From positions 34,898,291 through 34,962,290 of the forward strand of contig CM026391.1 of the NCBI GenBank assembly GCA_014843695.1: DNA of 64,000 nt, given 5' to 3'. Source of the stretch: Archivesica marissinica (taxonomy: Eukaryota; Mollusca; Bivalvia; Venerida; Vesicomyidae). Each line of letters starts with the position of its first letter. Positions within the stretch are counted from its first letter, which is position 1. Positions 47,201 through 61,135 of the stretch are shown piece after piece. The position numbers and the translations under genes are program-made. The notes under the pieces were generated by a model. The model ran no database searches and was not told where the DNA came from. It was given only the letters and a program-made list of their open reading frames with translations.

Positions 47201-50200
47201 AGAGTCTACAGTTGTGCACGATGTTTGATGTTCTCGTGTCTACAGTTGTACACGATGTGTGATGTTCTCGTGTCTACAGTTGTACATGATGTTTGATGTT
47301 CTCGTGTATAAAGTTGTGCACGATGTTTGTTGTTCTCGAGTATACAGTTGTGCACGATGTTTGTTGTTCTCGTGTATAGAGTTGTGCACGATGTTTGATG
47401 TTCTCGTGTATACAGTTGTGCACGATGTTTGATATTCTAGAGTCTACAGTTGTGCACGATGTTTGATGTTCTCGTGTATAGATGTTCTCGTTTATACAGT
47501 TGTGTGCACGATGTTTGATGTTCTTGTGTATACAGTTGTGCACGGTGTTTGCTGTTCTCGTGTATACAGTTGTACACGATGTTTGATGTTCTCGTTTATA
47601 CAGTTGTGCACGATATTTGATGTTCTCGTGTATACAGTTGTGCACGATGTTTAATATTCTCGTTTATACAGTTGTGCACGGTGTTCGATGTTCTCGTGTA
47701 TACAGTTGTGCACGATGTTTGATGTTCTCGTGTATGCAGTTGTACACGATGTTTGATGTTATCGAGTCTACAGTTGTGCACGATGTTTGATGTTCTAGAG
47801 TCTACAGTTGTGCACGATGATTGTTGTTCTCGAGTCTACAGTTGTGCACGATGTTTGATGTTCTAGAGTCTACAGTTGTGCACGATGTTTGATGTTCTCG
47901 TGTATGCAGTTGTACACGATGTTTGATGTTATCGAGTCTACAGTTGTGCACGATGTTTGATGTTCTAGAGTCTACAGTTGTGCACGATGATTGTTGTTCT
48001 CGAGTCTACAGTTGTGCACGATGTTTGATGTTCTAGAGTCTACAGTTGTGCACGATGTTTGATGTTCTCGTGTATGCAGTTGTACACGATGTTTGATGTT
48101 ATCGAGTCTACAGTTGTGCACGATGTTTGATGTTCTAGAGTCTACAGTTGTGCACGATGTTTGATGTTCTCGTGTATAAAGTTGTGCACGATGTTTGATG
48201 TTCTCGTGTATACAGTTGTGCACGATGTTTGATGTTCTCGTGTATACAGTTGTGCACGATGTTGATGTTCTGTGTATACAGTTGTGCACGATGTTTGATT
48301 TCTAGGTTACAGTTGTGCACGTGTTGATGTTCTCGTGTATAAGTTTCACGATTTATGTTCTCGTATACAGTTGTCCGATGTTTGAGTTCTGGTTACGTTG
48401 TCACGTGTTGCTGTTCTCGTGTATACAGTTGTACACGATGTTATGTTCTCGTTACATTCACGTGTTGTGTCTCGTTATACAGTTGTCACCCAACACGATG
48501 TTTGATGTTCTCGTGTATACAGTTGTGCACGATGTTTGATGTTCTCGTGTATACAGTTGTGCACGATGTTTGTGTTCTCGTATACAGTTGTCACGATGTT
48601 TGATGTTATCGAGTCTACAGTTGTGCACGATGTTTGATGTTCTATATTCTAAAGTTGTGCACGATGTTTAATGTTCTCGTGTATACAGTTGTGCACGATG
48701 TTTGATGTTCTCGTGTATACAGTTGTGCACGATGTTTGTTGTTCTCGTGTATACAGTTGTGCACGATGTTTGATGTTCTCGTGTATGCAGTTGTACACGA
48801 TGTTTGATGTTATCGAGTCTACAGTTATGCACGATGTTTGATGTTCTAGAGTATACAGTTGTGCACGATGATTGTTGTTCTCGTGTTTACAGTTGTACAC
48901 GATGTGTGATGTTCTCGTGTCTACAGTTGTGCACGATGTTTGATGTTCTCGTGTATATAGTTATACACGATGTTTGATGATCTCGTTTATACAGTTGTGT
49001 GCACGATGTTTGATGTTCTTGTGTATACAGTTGTGCACGGTGTTTGCTGTTCTCGTGTATACAGTTGTAAACGATGTTTGATGTTCTCGTTTATACAGTT
49101 GTGCACGATGTTTGAGGTTCTCGTGTATACAGTTGTGCACGATGTTTGATGTTCTCGTGTATACAGTTGTGCACGATGTTTAATGTTCTGGTGTATAGAG
49201 TTGTGCACGATGTTTGATGTTCTCGTGTATACAGTTGTGCACGATGTTTAATGTTCTCGTTTATACAGTTGTGCACGATGTTTGATGTTCTCGTGTATGC
49301 AGTTGTGCACGGTGTTCGATGTTCTCGTGTATACAGTTTTGCACGATGTTTGTTGTTCTCGTGTATACAGTTGTGCACGATGTTTGATGTTATCGAGTCT
49401 ACAGTTGTGCACGATGTTTGATGTTCTATATTCTAAAGTTGTGCACGATGTTTAATGTTCTCGTGTATACAGTTGTGCACGATGTTTGATGTTCTCGTGT
49501 ATACAGTTGTGCACGATGTTTGTTGTTCTCGTGTATACAGTTGTGCACGATGTTTGTTGTTCTCCTGTATACAGTTGTGCACGATGTTTGATGTTCTCGT
49601 GTATACAGTTGTACACGATGTTTGATGTTATCGAGTCTACAGTTGTGCACGATGTTTGATGTTCTAGAGTCTACAGTTGTGCACGATGATTGTTGTTCTC
49701 GAGTCTACAGTTGTGCACGATGTTTGATGTTCTAGAGTCTACAGTTGTGCACGATGATTGATGTTCTCGTGTTTACAGTTGTACACGATGTGTGATGTTC
49801 TCGTGTCTACAGTTGTACACGATGTGTGATGTTCTCGTGTCTACAGCTGTACATGATGTTTGATGTTCTCGTGTATAAAGTTATGCACGATGTTTGTTGT
49901 TCTCGAGTATACAGTTGTGCACGATGTTTGTTGTTCTCGTGTATAGAGTTGTGCACGATGTTTGATGTTCTGGTGTATACAGTTGTGCACGATGTTTGAT
50001 ATTCTAGAGTCTACAGTTGTGCACGATGTTTGATGTTCTCGTGTATATAGTTATACACGATGTTTGATGTTCTCGTTTATACAGTTGTTTGCACGATGTT
50101 TGATGTTCTTGTGTATACAGTTGTGCACGGTGTTTGCTGTTCTCGTGTATACAGTTGTACACGATGTTTGATGTTCTCGTTTATACAGTTGTGCACGATG

Positions 50201-53200
50201 TTTGATGTTCTCGTGTATACTGTTGTGCACGATGTTTAATGTTCTCGTTTATACAGTTGTGCACGGTGTTCGATGTTCTCGTGTATACAGTTGTGCACGA
50301 TGTTTGTTGCTCTCGTGTATACAGTTGTGCACGATGTTTGATGTTCTCGTGTATGCAGTTGTGCACGGTGTTCGATGTTCTCGTGTATACAGTTTTGCAC
50401 GATGTTTGTTGTTCTCGTGTATACAGTTGTGCACGATGTTTGATGTTATCGAGTCTACAGTTGTGCACGATGTTTGATGTTCTATATTCTAAAGTTGTGC
50501 ACGATGTTTAATGTTCTCGTTTATACAGTTGTGCACGATGTTTGATGTTCTCGTGTATACAGTTGTGCACGATGTTTGTTGTTCTCGTGTATACAGTTGT
50601 GCACGATGTTTGATGTTATCGAGTCTACAGTTGTGCACGATGTTTGATGTTCTAGAGTCTACAGTTGTGCACGATGATTGTTGTACTCGAGTCTACAGTT
50701 GTGCACGATGTTTGATTTTCTAGAGTCTACAGTTGTGCACGATGTTTGATGTTCTCGTGTTTACAGTTGTACACGATATGTGATGTTCTCGAGTCTACAG
50801 TTGTGCACGATGTTTGATGTTCTAGAGTCTATAGTTGTGCACGATGTTTGATGTTCTCGTGTTTACAGTTGTACACGATGTGTGATGTTCTCGTGTCTAC
50901 AGTTGTGCACGATGTTTGATGTTCTCGTGTATATCGTTATAAACGATGTTTGATGTTCTCGTTTATACAGTTGTGTGCACGATGTTTGATGTTCTTGTGT
51001 ATACAGTTGTGCACGGTGTTTGCTGTTCTCGTGTATACAGTTGTACACGATGTTTGATGTTCTCGTTTATACAGTTGTGCACGATGTTTGATGTTCTCGT
51101 GTATACAGTTGTGCACGATGTTTGTTGTTCTCGTGTATACAGTTGTGCACGATGTTTGATGTTCTATATTCTAAAGTTGTGCACGATGTTTAATGTTCTC
51201 GTGTATACAGTTGTGCACGATGTTTGATGTTCTCGTGTATACAGTTGTTCACGATGTTTGTTGTTCTCGTGTATACAGTTGTGCACGATGTTTGATGTTC
51301 TCGTGTATGCAGTTGTACACGATGTTTGATGTTATCGAGTCTACAGTTGTGCACGATGTTTGATGTTCTAGAGTCTACAGTTGTGCACGATGATTGTTGT
51401 TCTCGAGTCTACAGTTGTGCACGATGTTTGATGTTCTAGAGTCTACAGTTGTGCACGATGTTTGATGTTCTCGTGTTTACAGTTGTACACGATGTGTGAT
51501 GTTCTCGTGTCTACAGTTGTACACGATGTGTGATGTTCTCGTGTCTACAGTTGTACACGATGTTTGATGTTCTCGTGTATAAAGTTGTGCACGATGTTTG
51601 TTGTTCTCGAGTATACAGTTGTGCACGATGTTTGTTGTTCTCGTGTATAGAGTTGTGCACGATGTTTGATGTTCTCGTGTATACAGTTGTGCACGATGTT
51701 TGATATTCTAGAGTCTACAGTTGTGCACGATGTTTGATGTTCTCGTGTATATAGTTATACACGATGTTTGATGTTCTCGTTTATACAGTTGTGTGCACGA
51801 TGTTTGATGTTCTTGTGTATACAGTTGTGCACGGTGTTTGCTGTTCTCGTGTATACAGTTGTACACGATGTTTGATGTTCTCGTTTATACAGTTGTGCAC
51901 GATGTTTGATGTTCTCGTGTATACAGTTGTGCACGATGTTTAATGTTCTCGTTTATACAGTTGTGCACGGTGTTCGATGTTCTCGTGTATACAGTTGTGC
52001 ACGATGTTTGTTGTTCTCGTGTATACAGTTGTGCACGATGTTTGATGTTCTCGTGTATACAGTTGTGCACGATGTTTGATGTTCTCGTGTATGCAGTTGT
52101 GCACGGTGTTCGATGTTCTCGTGTATACAGTTTTGCACGATGTTTGTTGTTCTCGTGTATACAGTTGTGCACGATGTTTGATGTTATCGAGTCTACAGTT
52201 GTGCACGATGTTTGATGTTCTATATTCTAAAGTTGTGCACGATGTTTGATTTTCTAGAGTCTACAGTTGTGCACGATGTTTGATGTTCTCGTGTTTACAG
52301 TTGTACACGATGTGTGATGTTCTCGTGTCTACAGTTGTGCACGATGTTTGATGTTCTCGTGTATATAGTTATACACGATGTTTGATGTTCTCGTTTATAC
52401 AGTTGTGTGCACGATGTTTGATGTTCTTGTGTATACAGTTGTGCACGGTGTTTGCTGTTCTCTTGTATATAGTTGTACACGATGTTTGATGTTCTCGTTT
52501 ATACAGTTGTGCACGATGTTTCATGTTCTCGTGTATACAGTTGTGCACGATGTTTGTTGTTCTCGTGTATACAGTTGTGCACGATGTTTGATGTTCTCGT
52601 GTATGCAGTTGTACACGATGTTTGATGTTATCGAGTCTACAGTTGTGCACGATGTTTGATGTTCTAGAGTCTACAGTTGTGCACGATGATTGTTGTTCTC
52701 GAGTCTACATTTGTGCACGATGTTTGATGTTCTAGAGTCTACAGTTGTGCACGATGTTTGATGTTCTCGTGTTTACAGTTGTACACGATGTGTGATGTTC
52801 TCGTGTCTACAGTTGTACACGATGTGTGATGTTCTCGTGTCTACAGTTGTACACGAAGTTTGATGTTCTCGTGTATAAAGTTGTGCACGATGTTTGTTGT
52901 TCTCGAGTATACAGTTGTGCACGATGTTTGTTGTTCTCGTGTATAGAGTTGTGCACGATGTTTGATGTTCTCGTGTATACAGTTGTGCACGATGTTTGAT
53001 ATTCTAGAGTCTACAGTTGTGCACGATGTTTGATGTTCTCGTGTATATAGTTATACACGATGTTTGATGTTCTCGTTTATACAGTTGTGTGCACGATGTT
53101 TGATGTTCTTGTGTATACAGTTGTGCACGGTGTTTGCTGTTCTCGTGTATACAGTTGTACACGATGTTTGATGTTCTCGTTTATACAGTTGTGCACGATG

Positions 53201-54300
53201 TTTGATGTTCTCGTGTATACAGTTGTGCACGATGTTTAATGTTCTCGTTTATACAGTTGTGCACGGTGTTCGATGTTCTCGTGTATACAGTTGTGCACGA
53301 TGTTTGTTGTTCTCGTGTATACAGTTGTGCACGATGTTTGATGTTCTCGTGTATGCAGTTGTGCACGGTGTTCGATGTTCTCGTGTATACAGTTTTGCAC
53401 GATGTTTGTTGTTCTCGTGCATACAGTTGTGCACGATGTTTGATGTTATCGAGTCTACAGTTGTGCACGATGTTTGATGTTCTATATTCTAAAGTTGTGC
53501 ACGATGTTTAATGTTCTCGTGTATACAGTTGTGCACGATGTTTGTTGTTCTCGTGTATACAGTTGTGCACGATGTTTGATGTTCTCGTGTATGCAGTTGT
53601 ACACGATGTTTGATGTTATCGAATCTACAGTTGTGCACGATGTTTGATGTTCTAGAGTCTACAGTTGTGCACGATGATTGTTGTTCTCGAGTCTACAGTT
53701 GTGCACGATGTTTGATGTTCTAGAGTCTACAGTTGTGCACGATGTTTGATGTTCTCGTGTTTACAGTTGTACACGATGTGTGATGTCCTCGTGTCTACAG
53801 TTGTGCACGATGTTTGATGTTCTCGTGTATATAGTTATACACGATGTTTGATGTTCTCGTTTATACAGTTGTGTGCACGATGTTTGATGTTCTTGTGTAT
53901 ACAGTTGTGCACGGTGTTTGCTGTTCTCGTGTATACAGTTGTACACGATGTTTGATGTTCTCGTTTATACAGTTGTGCACGATGTTTGATGTTCTCGTTT
54001 TTATAGTTGTGCACGATGTTTAATGTTCTCGTTTATACAGTTGTGCACGATGTTCGATGTTCTCGTTTATACAGTTGTGCACGATGTTTGATGTACTCGT
54101 GTATGCAGTTGTGCACGGTGTTCGATGTTCTCGTGTATACAGTTTTGCACGATGTTTGTTGTTCTCGTGTATACAGTTGTGCACGATGTTTGATGTTATC
54201 GAGTCTACAGTTGTGCACGATGTTTGATGTTCTATATTCTAAAGTTGTGCACGATGTTTAATGTTCTCGTGTATACAGTTGTGCACGATGTTTGATGTTC
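38300..54300. repeat. Satellite B subdomain with 0.6-1.5 kb higher-order blocks
   Basis: Two markers recur together. One is the 36-bp unit with TTGTGTGCACG (for example 38395, 40876, 41764, 42583, 43409, 44404, 45324, 46462, 47498, 48990, 50967, 51790, 52403, 53086 and 53870). The other is the CTATATTCTAAAG unit (40457, 42161, 42809, 43779, 44801, 48642, 49426, 50482, 51164, 52220, 53482, 54232). Spacings are mostly multiples of 34 plus two. This marks a family of higher-order repeats with internal insertions and deletions of whole monomers. Confidence 0.85.
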
Positions 54301-57300
54301 TCGTGTATACAGTTGTGCACGATGTTTGTTGTTCTCGTGTATACAGTTGTGCACGATGTTTGATGTTCTCGTGTATGCAGTTGTACACGATGTTTGATGT
54401 TATCGAGTCTACAGTTGTGCACGATGTTTGATGTTCTAGAGTCTACAATTGTGCACGATGATTGTTGTTCTCGAGTCTACAGTTGTGCACGATGTTTGAT
54501 GTTCTAGAGTCTACAGTTGTGCACGATGTTTGATGTTCTCGTGTTAACAGTTGTACACGATGTTTGATGTTCTAGAGTCTACAGTTGTGCACGATGTTTG
54601 ATGTTCTCGTGTTTACAGTTGTACACGATGTGTGATGTTCTCGTGTCTACAGTTGTACACGATGTTTGATGTTCTCGTGTATAAAGTTGTGCACGATGTT
54701 TGTTGTTCTCGAGTATACAGTTGTGCACGATGTTTGTTGTTCTCGTGTATACAGTTGTGCAGGATGTTTGATGTTCTCGTGTATACAGTTGTGCACGATG
54801 TTTGATGTTCTCGTGTATACAGTTGTGCACGATGTTTGATGTTCTCGTGTCTACAGTTGTGCACAATGTTTGATGTTCTCGTGTATACAGTTGTGCACGG
54901 TGTGTGCTGTTCTCGTGTTTACAGTTCTGCACGGTGTGTGCTGTTCTTGTGCATACAGTTGTACACGATGTTTGATGTTCTCGTGTATACAGTTGTGCAT
55001 GATGTGTGATGTTCTCGTTTATACAGTTGTGCACGATGTTTGATGTTCTCGTGTATACAGTTGTGCACGGTGTGTGCTGTTCTCGTGTATACAGTTGTAC
55101 ACGATGTTTGATGTTCTCGTGTATACAGTTGAGCACGATGATTGTTGTTCTCGTGTATACAGTTGTGCACGATGTTTGATGTTCTCGTGTATGCAGTTGT
55201 ACACGATCTTTGATGTTATCGAGTCTACAGTTGTGCACGATGTTTGATGTTCTAGAGTCTACAGTTGTGCACGATGTTTGATGTTCTCGTGTATACAGTT
55301 GTACACGATGTTTGATGTTCTCGTGTTTACAGTTGTACACGATGTTTGATGTTCTCGTGTATACAGTTGTACACGATGTTTGATGTTCTCGTGTATACAG
55401 TTGTGCACGATGTTTGATGTTCTCGTGTATACAGTTGTGCACGATGTTTGTTGTTCTCGTGTATACAGTTGTGCACGATGTTTGATGTTCTCGTGTATAC
55501 AGTTGTGCACGATGTTTGATGTTCTCGTGTAAAGTTGTGCACGATGTTTGATGTTCTCGTGTATACAGTTGTGCACGATGTTTGTTGTTCTCGTGTATAC
55601 AGTTGTGCACGATGTTTGATGTTCTCGTGTATACAGTTGTGCACGATGTTTGATGTTCTCGTGTATACAGTTGTGCACGATGTTTGATGTTCTCGTGTAT
55701 ACAGTTGTGCACGATGTTTGATGTTCTCGTGTATACAGTTGTGCACGATGATTGTTGTTCTCGTGCATACAGTTGTGCACGATGTTTGATGTTCTCGTGT
55801 ATACAGTTGTGCACGATATTTGATGTTCTCGTGTATACAGTTGTGCACGATGTTTGATGTTCTCGTGTATACAGTTGTGCACGATGTTTGATGTTCTCGT
55901 GTATATAGTTGTGCACGATGTATGATGTTCTCGTGTATACAGTTGTGCACGATGTTTGATGTTCACGTGTATACAGTTGTTCACGATGTTTGTTGTTCTC
56001 GTTTATACAGTTGTGCACGGTGTTTGATGTTATCGTGTATACAATTGTACACGATGTTTGATGTTATCGTGTATACAGTTGTACACGATGTTTGATGTTC
56101 TCGTGTATACAGTTGTGCACGATGTTTGTTGTTCTCGTATATACAGTTATGCACGATGTTTGATGTTCTCGTGTATGCAGTTGTACACGATGTTTGATGT
56201 TATCGAGTCTACAGTTGTGCACGATGTTTGATGTTCTATAGTCTACAGTTGTGCACGATGTTTGTTGTTCTCGAGTCTACAGTTGTGCACGATGTTTGAT
56301 GTTCTAGAGTCTACAGTTGTGCACGATGTTTGATGTTCTCGTGTTTACAGTTGTACACGATGTGTGATGTTCTCGTGTATACAGTTGTACACGATGTTTG
56401 ATGTTCTCGTGTATAATGTTGTGCACGATGTTTGTTGTTCTCGAGTATACAGTTGTGCACGATGTTTGTTGTTCTCGTGTATACAGTTGTGCACGATGTT
56501 TGATGTTCTCGTGTATACAGTTGTGCACGATGTTTGATGTTCTCGTGTATACAGTTGTACACGATGTGTGATGTTCTCGTGTCTACAGTTGTACACGATG
56601 TTTGATTGTCTCGTGTATACAGTTGTACACCATGTTTGATGTTCTCGTGTATACAGTTGTACACCATGTTTGATGTTCTCGTGTCTACAGTTGTACACGA
56701 TGTTTGATGTTCTCGTGTCTACAGTTGTGCAAGATGTTTGATGTTCTCGTGTATTCAGTTCTGCACGGTGTGTGCTGTTCTCGTGTATACCGTTGTACAC
56801 GATGTTTGATGTTCTCGTGTATACAGTTGTGCACGATATTGTTGTTCTCGTGTATACAGTTGTGCACGATGTTTGATGTTCTCCTGTATGCAGTTGTACA
56901 CGATGTTTGATGTTCTCGTGTATACAGTTGTGCACGATGTTTGTTGTTCTTGTGTATACAGTTGTGCAAGATGTTTGATGTTCTCGTGTATGCAGTTGTA
57001 CACGATCTTTGATGTTATCGAGTCTACAGTTGTGCACGATGTTTGATGTTCTAGAGTCTACAGTTGTGCACGATGTTTGATGTTCTCGTGTATATAGTTG
57101 TGCACGATGTTTGATGTTCTCGTGTTTACAGTTGTACACGATGTTTGATGTTCTCGTGTATACAGTTGTACACGATGTGTGATGTTCTCGTGTCTACAGT
57201 TGTACACGATGTTTGATGTTCTCGTGAATACAGTTGTGCACGATGTTTGTTATTCTCGTGTATACAGTTGTGCACGATGTTTGTTGTTCTCGTGTATACA

Positions 57301-60300
57301 GTTGTGCACGATGTTTGATGTTCTAGAGTCTACAGTTGTGCACGATGTTTGATGTTCTCGTGTATACAGTTGTGCACGATGTTTGTTGTTCTCGTGTATA
57401 CAGTTGTGCACGATGTTTGATGTTCTCGTGTATAGAGTTGTGCACGATGTTTGTTGTTCTCGTGTATACAGTTGTGCACGATGTTTGATGTTCTCGTGTA
57501 TACAGTTGCGCACGATGTTTGATGTTCTAGAGTCTACAGTTGTGCACGATGTTTGATGTTCTCGTGTATAGAGTTGTGCACGATGTTTGATGTTCTCGTG
57601 TATACAGTTGTGCACGATGTTTAATGTTCTCCTGTATACAGTTGTACACGATGTTTGATGTTCTCGTGTATACAGTTGTACACGATGTGTGATGTTCTCG
57701 TTTATACAGTTGTGCACGATGTTTGATGTTCTCGTGTCTACAGTTGTGCACGATGTTTGATGTTCTCGTGTATACAGTTGTACTCGATGTTTGATGTTCT
57801 CGTGTATACTGTTGTACACGATGTTTGTTGTTCTCGAGTATACAGTTGTGCACGATGTTTGATGATATCGTGTATACAATTGTGCACGATGTTTGATGTT
57901 ATCGTGTATACAGTTGTACACGATGTTTGATGTTCTCGTGTATACAGTTGTGCACGATGTTTGTTGTTCTCGTATATACAGTTGTGCACGATGTTTGATG
58001 TTCTCGTGTATGCAGTTGTACACGATGTTTGATGTTATCGAGTCTACAGTTGTGCACGATGTTTGATGTTCTAGAGTCTACAGTTGTGCACGATGTTTGT
58101 TGTTCTCGAGTCTACAGTTGTGCACGATGTTTGATGTTCTAGAGTCTAGAGTTGTGCACGATGTTTGATGTTCTCGTGTATATAGTTGTGCACGATGTTT
58201 GATGTTCTCGTTTTTACAGTTGTACACGATGTTTGATGTTCTCGTGTATACAGTTGTGCACGATGTTTGTTATTCTCGTGTATACAGTTGTGCACGATGT
58301 TTGATGTTCTCGTGCATACAGTTGTGCACGATGTTTAATGTTATCGTGTATACAGTTGTGCACGATGTTTGATGTTCTCGTGTATACAGTTCTGCACGGT
58401 GTTTGATGTTCTCGTTTATACAGTTGTACACGATGTGTGATGTTCTCGTTTATACAGTTGTGTGCACGATGTTTGATGTTCTCGTGTTTACAGTTGTGCA
58501 CGATCTTTGATGTTATCGAGTCTACAGTTGTGCACGATGTTTGATGTTCTAGAGTCTACAGTTGTGCACGATGTTTGATGTTCTCGTGTATATAGTTGTG
58601 CACGATGTTTGATGTTCTCGTTTTTACAGTTGTACACGATGTTTGATGTTCTCGTGTATACAGTTGTGCACGATGTTTGTTATTCTCGTGTATACAGTTG
58701 TGCACGATGTTTGTTGTTCTCGTGTATACAGTTGTGCACGATGTTTGATGTTCTAGAGTCTACAGTTGTGCACGATGTTTGATGTTCACGTGTATACAGT
58801 TGTGCACGATGTATGATGTTCTCGTGTATACAGTTGTGCACGATGTTTGATGTTCTCGTGTATAGAGTTGTGCACGATGTTTGTTGTTCTCGTGTATACA
58901 GTTGCGCACGATGTTTGATGTTCTAGAGTCAACAGTTGTGCACGATGTTTGATGTTCTCGTGTATAGAGTTGTGCACGATGTTTGATGTTCTCGTGTATA
59001 CAGTTGTGCACGATGATTAATGTTCTCCTGTATACAGTTGTGCACGATGTTTGATGTTCTCGTGTATACAGTTGTGCACGATGTTTGATGTTCTCGTGTA
59101 TACAGTTGTGCACGATGTTTGATGTTCTCGTGTATATAGTTGTGCACGATGTATGATGTTCTCGTGTATACAGTTGTGCACGATGTTTGATGTTCACGTG
59201 TATACAGTTGTTCACGATGTTTGTTGTTCTCGTTTATACAGTTGTGCACGGTGTTTGATGTTATCGTGTATACAATTGTACACGATGTTTGATGTTATCG
59301 TGTATACAGTTGTACACGATGTTTGATGTTCTCGTGTATACAGTTGTGCACGATGTTTGTTGTTCTCGTATATACAGTTGTGCACGATGCTTGATGTTCT
59401 CGTGTATGCAGTTGTACACGATGTTTGATGTTATCGAGTCTACAGTTGTGCACGATGTTTGATGTTCTAGAGTCTACAGTTGTGCACGATGTTTGTTGTT
59501 CTCGAGTCTACAGTTGTGCACGATGTTTGATGTTCTAGAGTCTACAGTTGTGCACGATGTTTGATGTTCTCGTGTTTACAGTTCTGCACGGTGTGTGCTG
59601 TTCTCGTGTATACCGTTGTACACGATGTTTGATGTTCTCGTGTATACAGTTGTGCACGATGTTTGTTGTTCTCGTGTATACAGTTGTGCACGATGTTTGA
59701 TGTTCTCCTGTATGCAGTTGTACACGATCATTGATGTTATCGAGTCTACAGTTGTGCACGATGTTTGATGTTCTAGAGTCTACAGTTGTGCACGATGTTT
59801 GATGTTCTCGTGTATACAGTTGTGCACGATGTTTGATGTTCTCGTGTATACAGTTGTGCACGATGTTTGTTGTTCTCGTGTATACAGTTGTACACGATGT
59901 TTGATGTTCTCGTGTATACAGTTGTGCACAATGTTTGTTGTTCTCGTGTATACAGTTGTGCACGATGTGTGATGTTCTCGTGTATACAGTTGTGCACGAT
60001 GTTTGATGTTCTCGTGTATACAGTTGTGCACGGTGTTTGATGTTCTAGAGTCTACAGTTGTGCACGATGTTTGATGGTCTCGTGTATACAGTTGTGCACG
60101 ATGATTGTTGTTCTCGTGTATACAGTTGTGCACGATGTTTGTTGTTCTCGTGTATACAGTTGTGCACGATATTTGATGTTCTCGTGTATACAGTTGTACA
60201 CGATGTTTGATGTTCTCGTGTATACAGTTGTGCACGATGTTTGATGTTCTCGTGTATACAGTTGTGCACGATGTTTGATGTTCTCGTGTCTACAGTTGTG

Positions 60301-60907
60301 CACGATGTTTGTTGTTCTCGTGTATACAGTTGTGCACGGTGTGTGCTGTTCTCATGTATACAGTTGTACTCGCTGTTTGTTGTTATCGAGTCAACAGTTG
60401 TGCACGATGTTTGTTGTTCTCGAGTCTACAGTTGTGCACGATGTTTGTTGTTCTCGAGTCTACAGTTGTGCACGATGTTTGTTGTACTCGAGTCTACAGT
60501 TGTGCACGATGTTTGTTGTTCTCGAGTCTACAGTTGTGCACGATGTTTGTTGTTCTCGAGTCTACAGTTGTGCACGATGTTTGTTGTTCTCGAGTCTACA
60601 GTTGTGCACGGTGTTTGATGTTCTCGTGTATACAGTTGTACACAGTGTTTGTTGTTCACGAGTCTACAGTTGTGCACGATGTTTGTTGTTCTCGAGTCTA
60701 CAGTTGTGAACGGTGTTAGCTGTTCTCGAGTCTACAGTTGTGCACGATGTTTGATGTTCTCGTGCATACAGTTGTGCACGATGTTTGCTGTTCTCGAGTC
60801 TACAGTTGTGCACGGTGTTTGATGTTCTCGTGTATACAGTTGTGCACGGTGTTTGATGTTCTCGTGTATACAGTTGTGCACGGTGTTTGATGTTCTCGTG
60901 TATATAG

Positions 60908-61135
60908 TTTGTACAAATTTATTTTAGCTCGATTGCGAAACAAGTTATTTCAACTTATATAAATCACTCTCGAGACATCATTCCTGATGGAATCCATAGC
61001 CACGAGGGAGAGAGAAGAGGAAACGTGGAATTTAAATGCCTTGCCTAAGGTCACAATCGTAATGGCTCCAGTGGGACTCGAACTCCGGACCTTTCGCATC
61101 TGAAACGAACGCGCATCCACGGCGCCATGACGACT
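60908..61135 (-). mobile_element. SINE family 3 inserted in satellite B, copy 1
   Basis: On the minus strand the head contains ATGGCGCCGTGGATGCGC, the anticodon-like arm TTCGT-TTCAGAT-GCGAA, and the B box GGAGTTCGAGTCCCA. The core is ACCTTAGGCAAGGCATTTAA and GATTCCATCAGGAATGATG. The tail is GAGAGTGATTTATATAAG and TTTCGCAATCGAGC. It is bounded by TGTATATAG (60899-60907) and TGTATACAG (61136-61144), both satellite B sequence, so the target-site duplication is about 6 to 9 bp. Confidence 0.93.
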
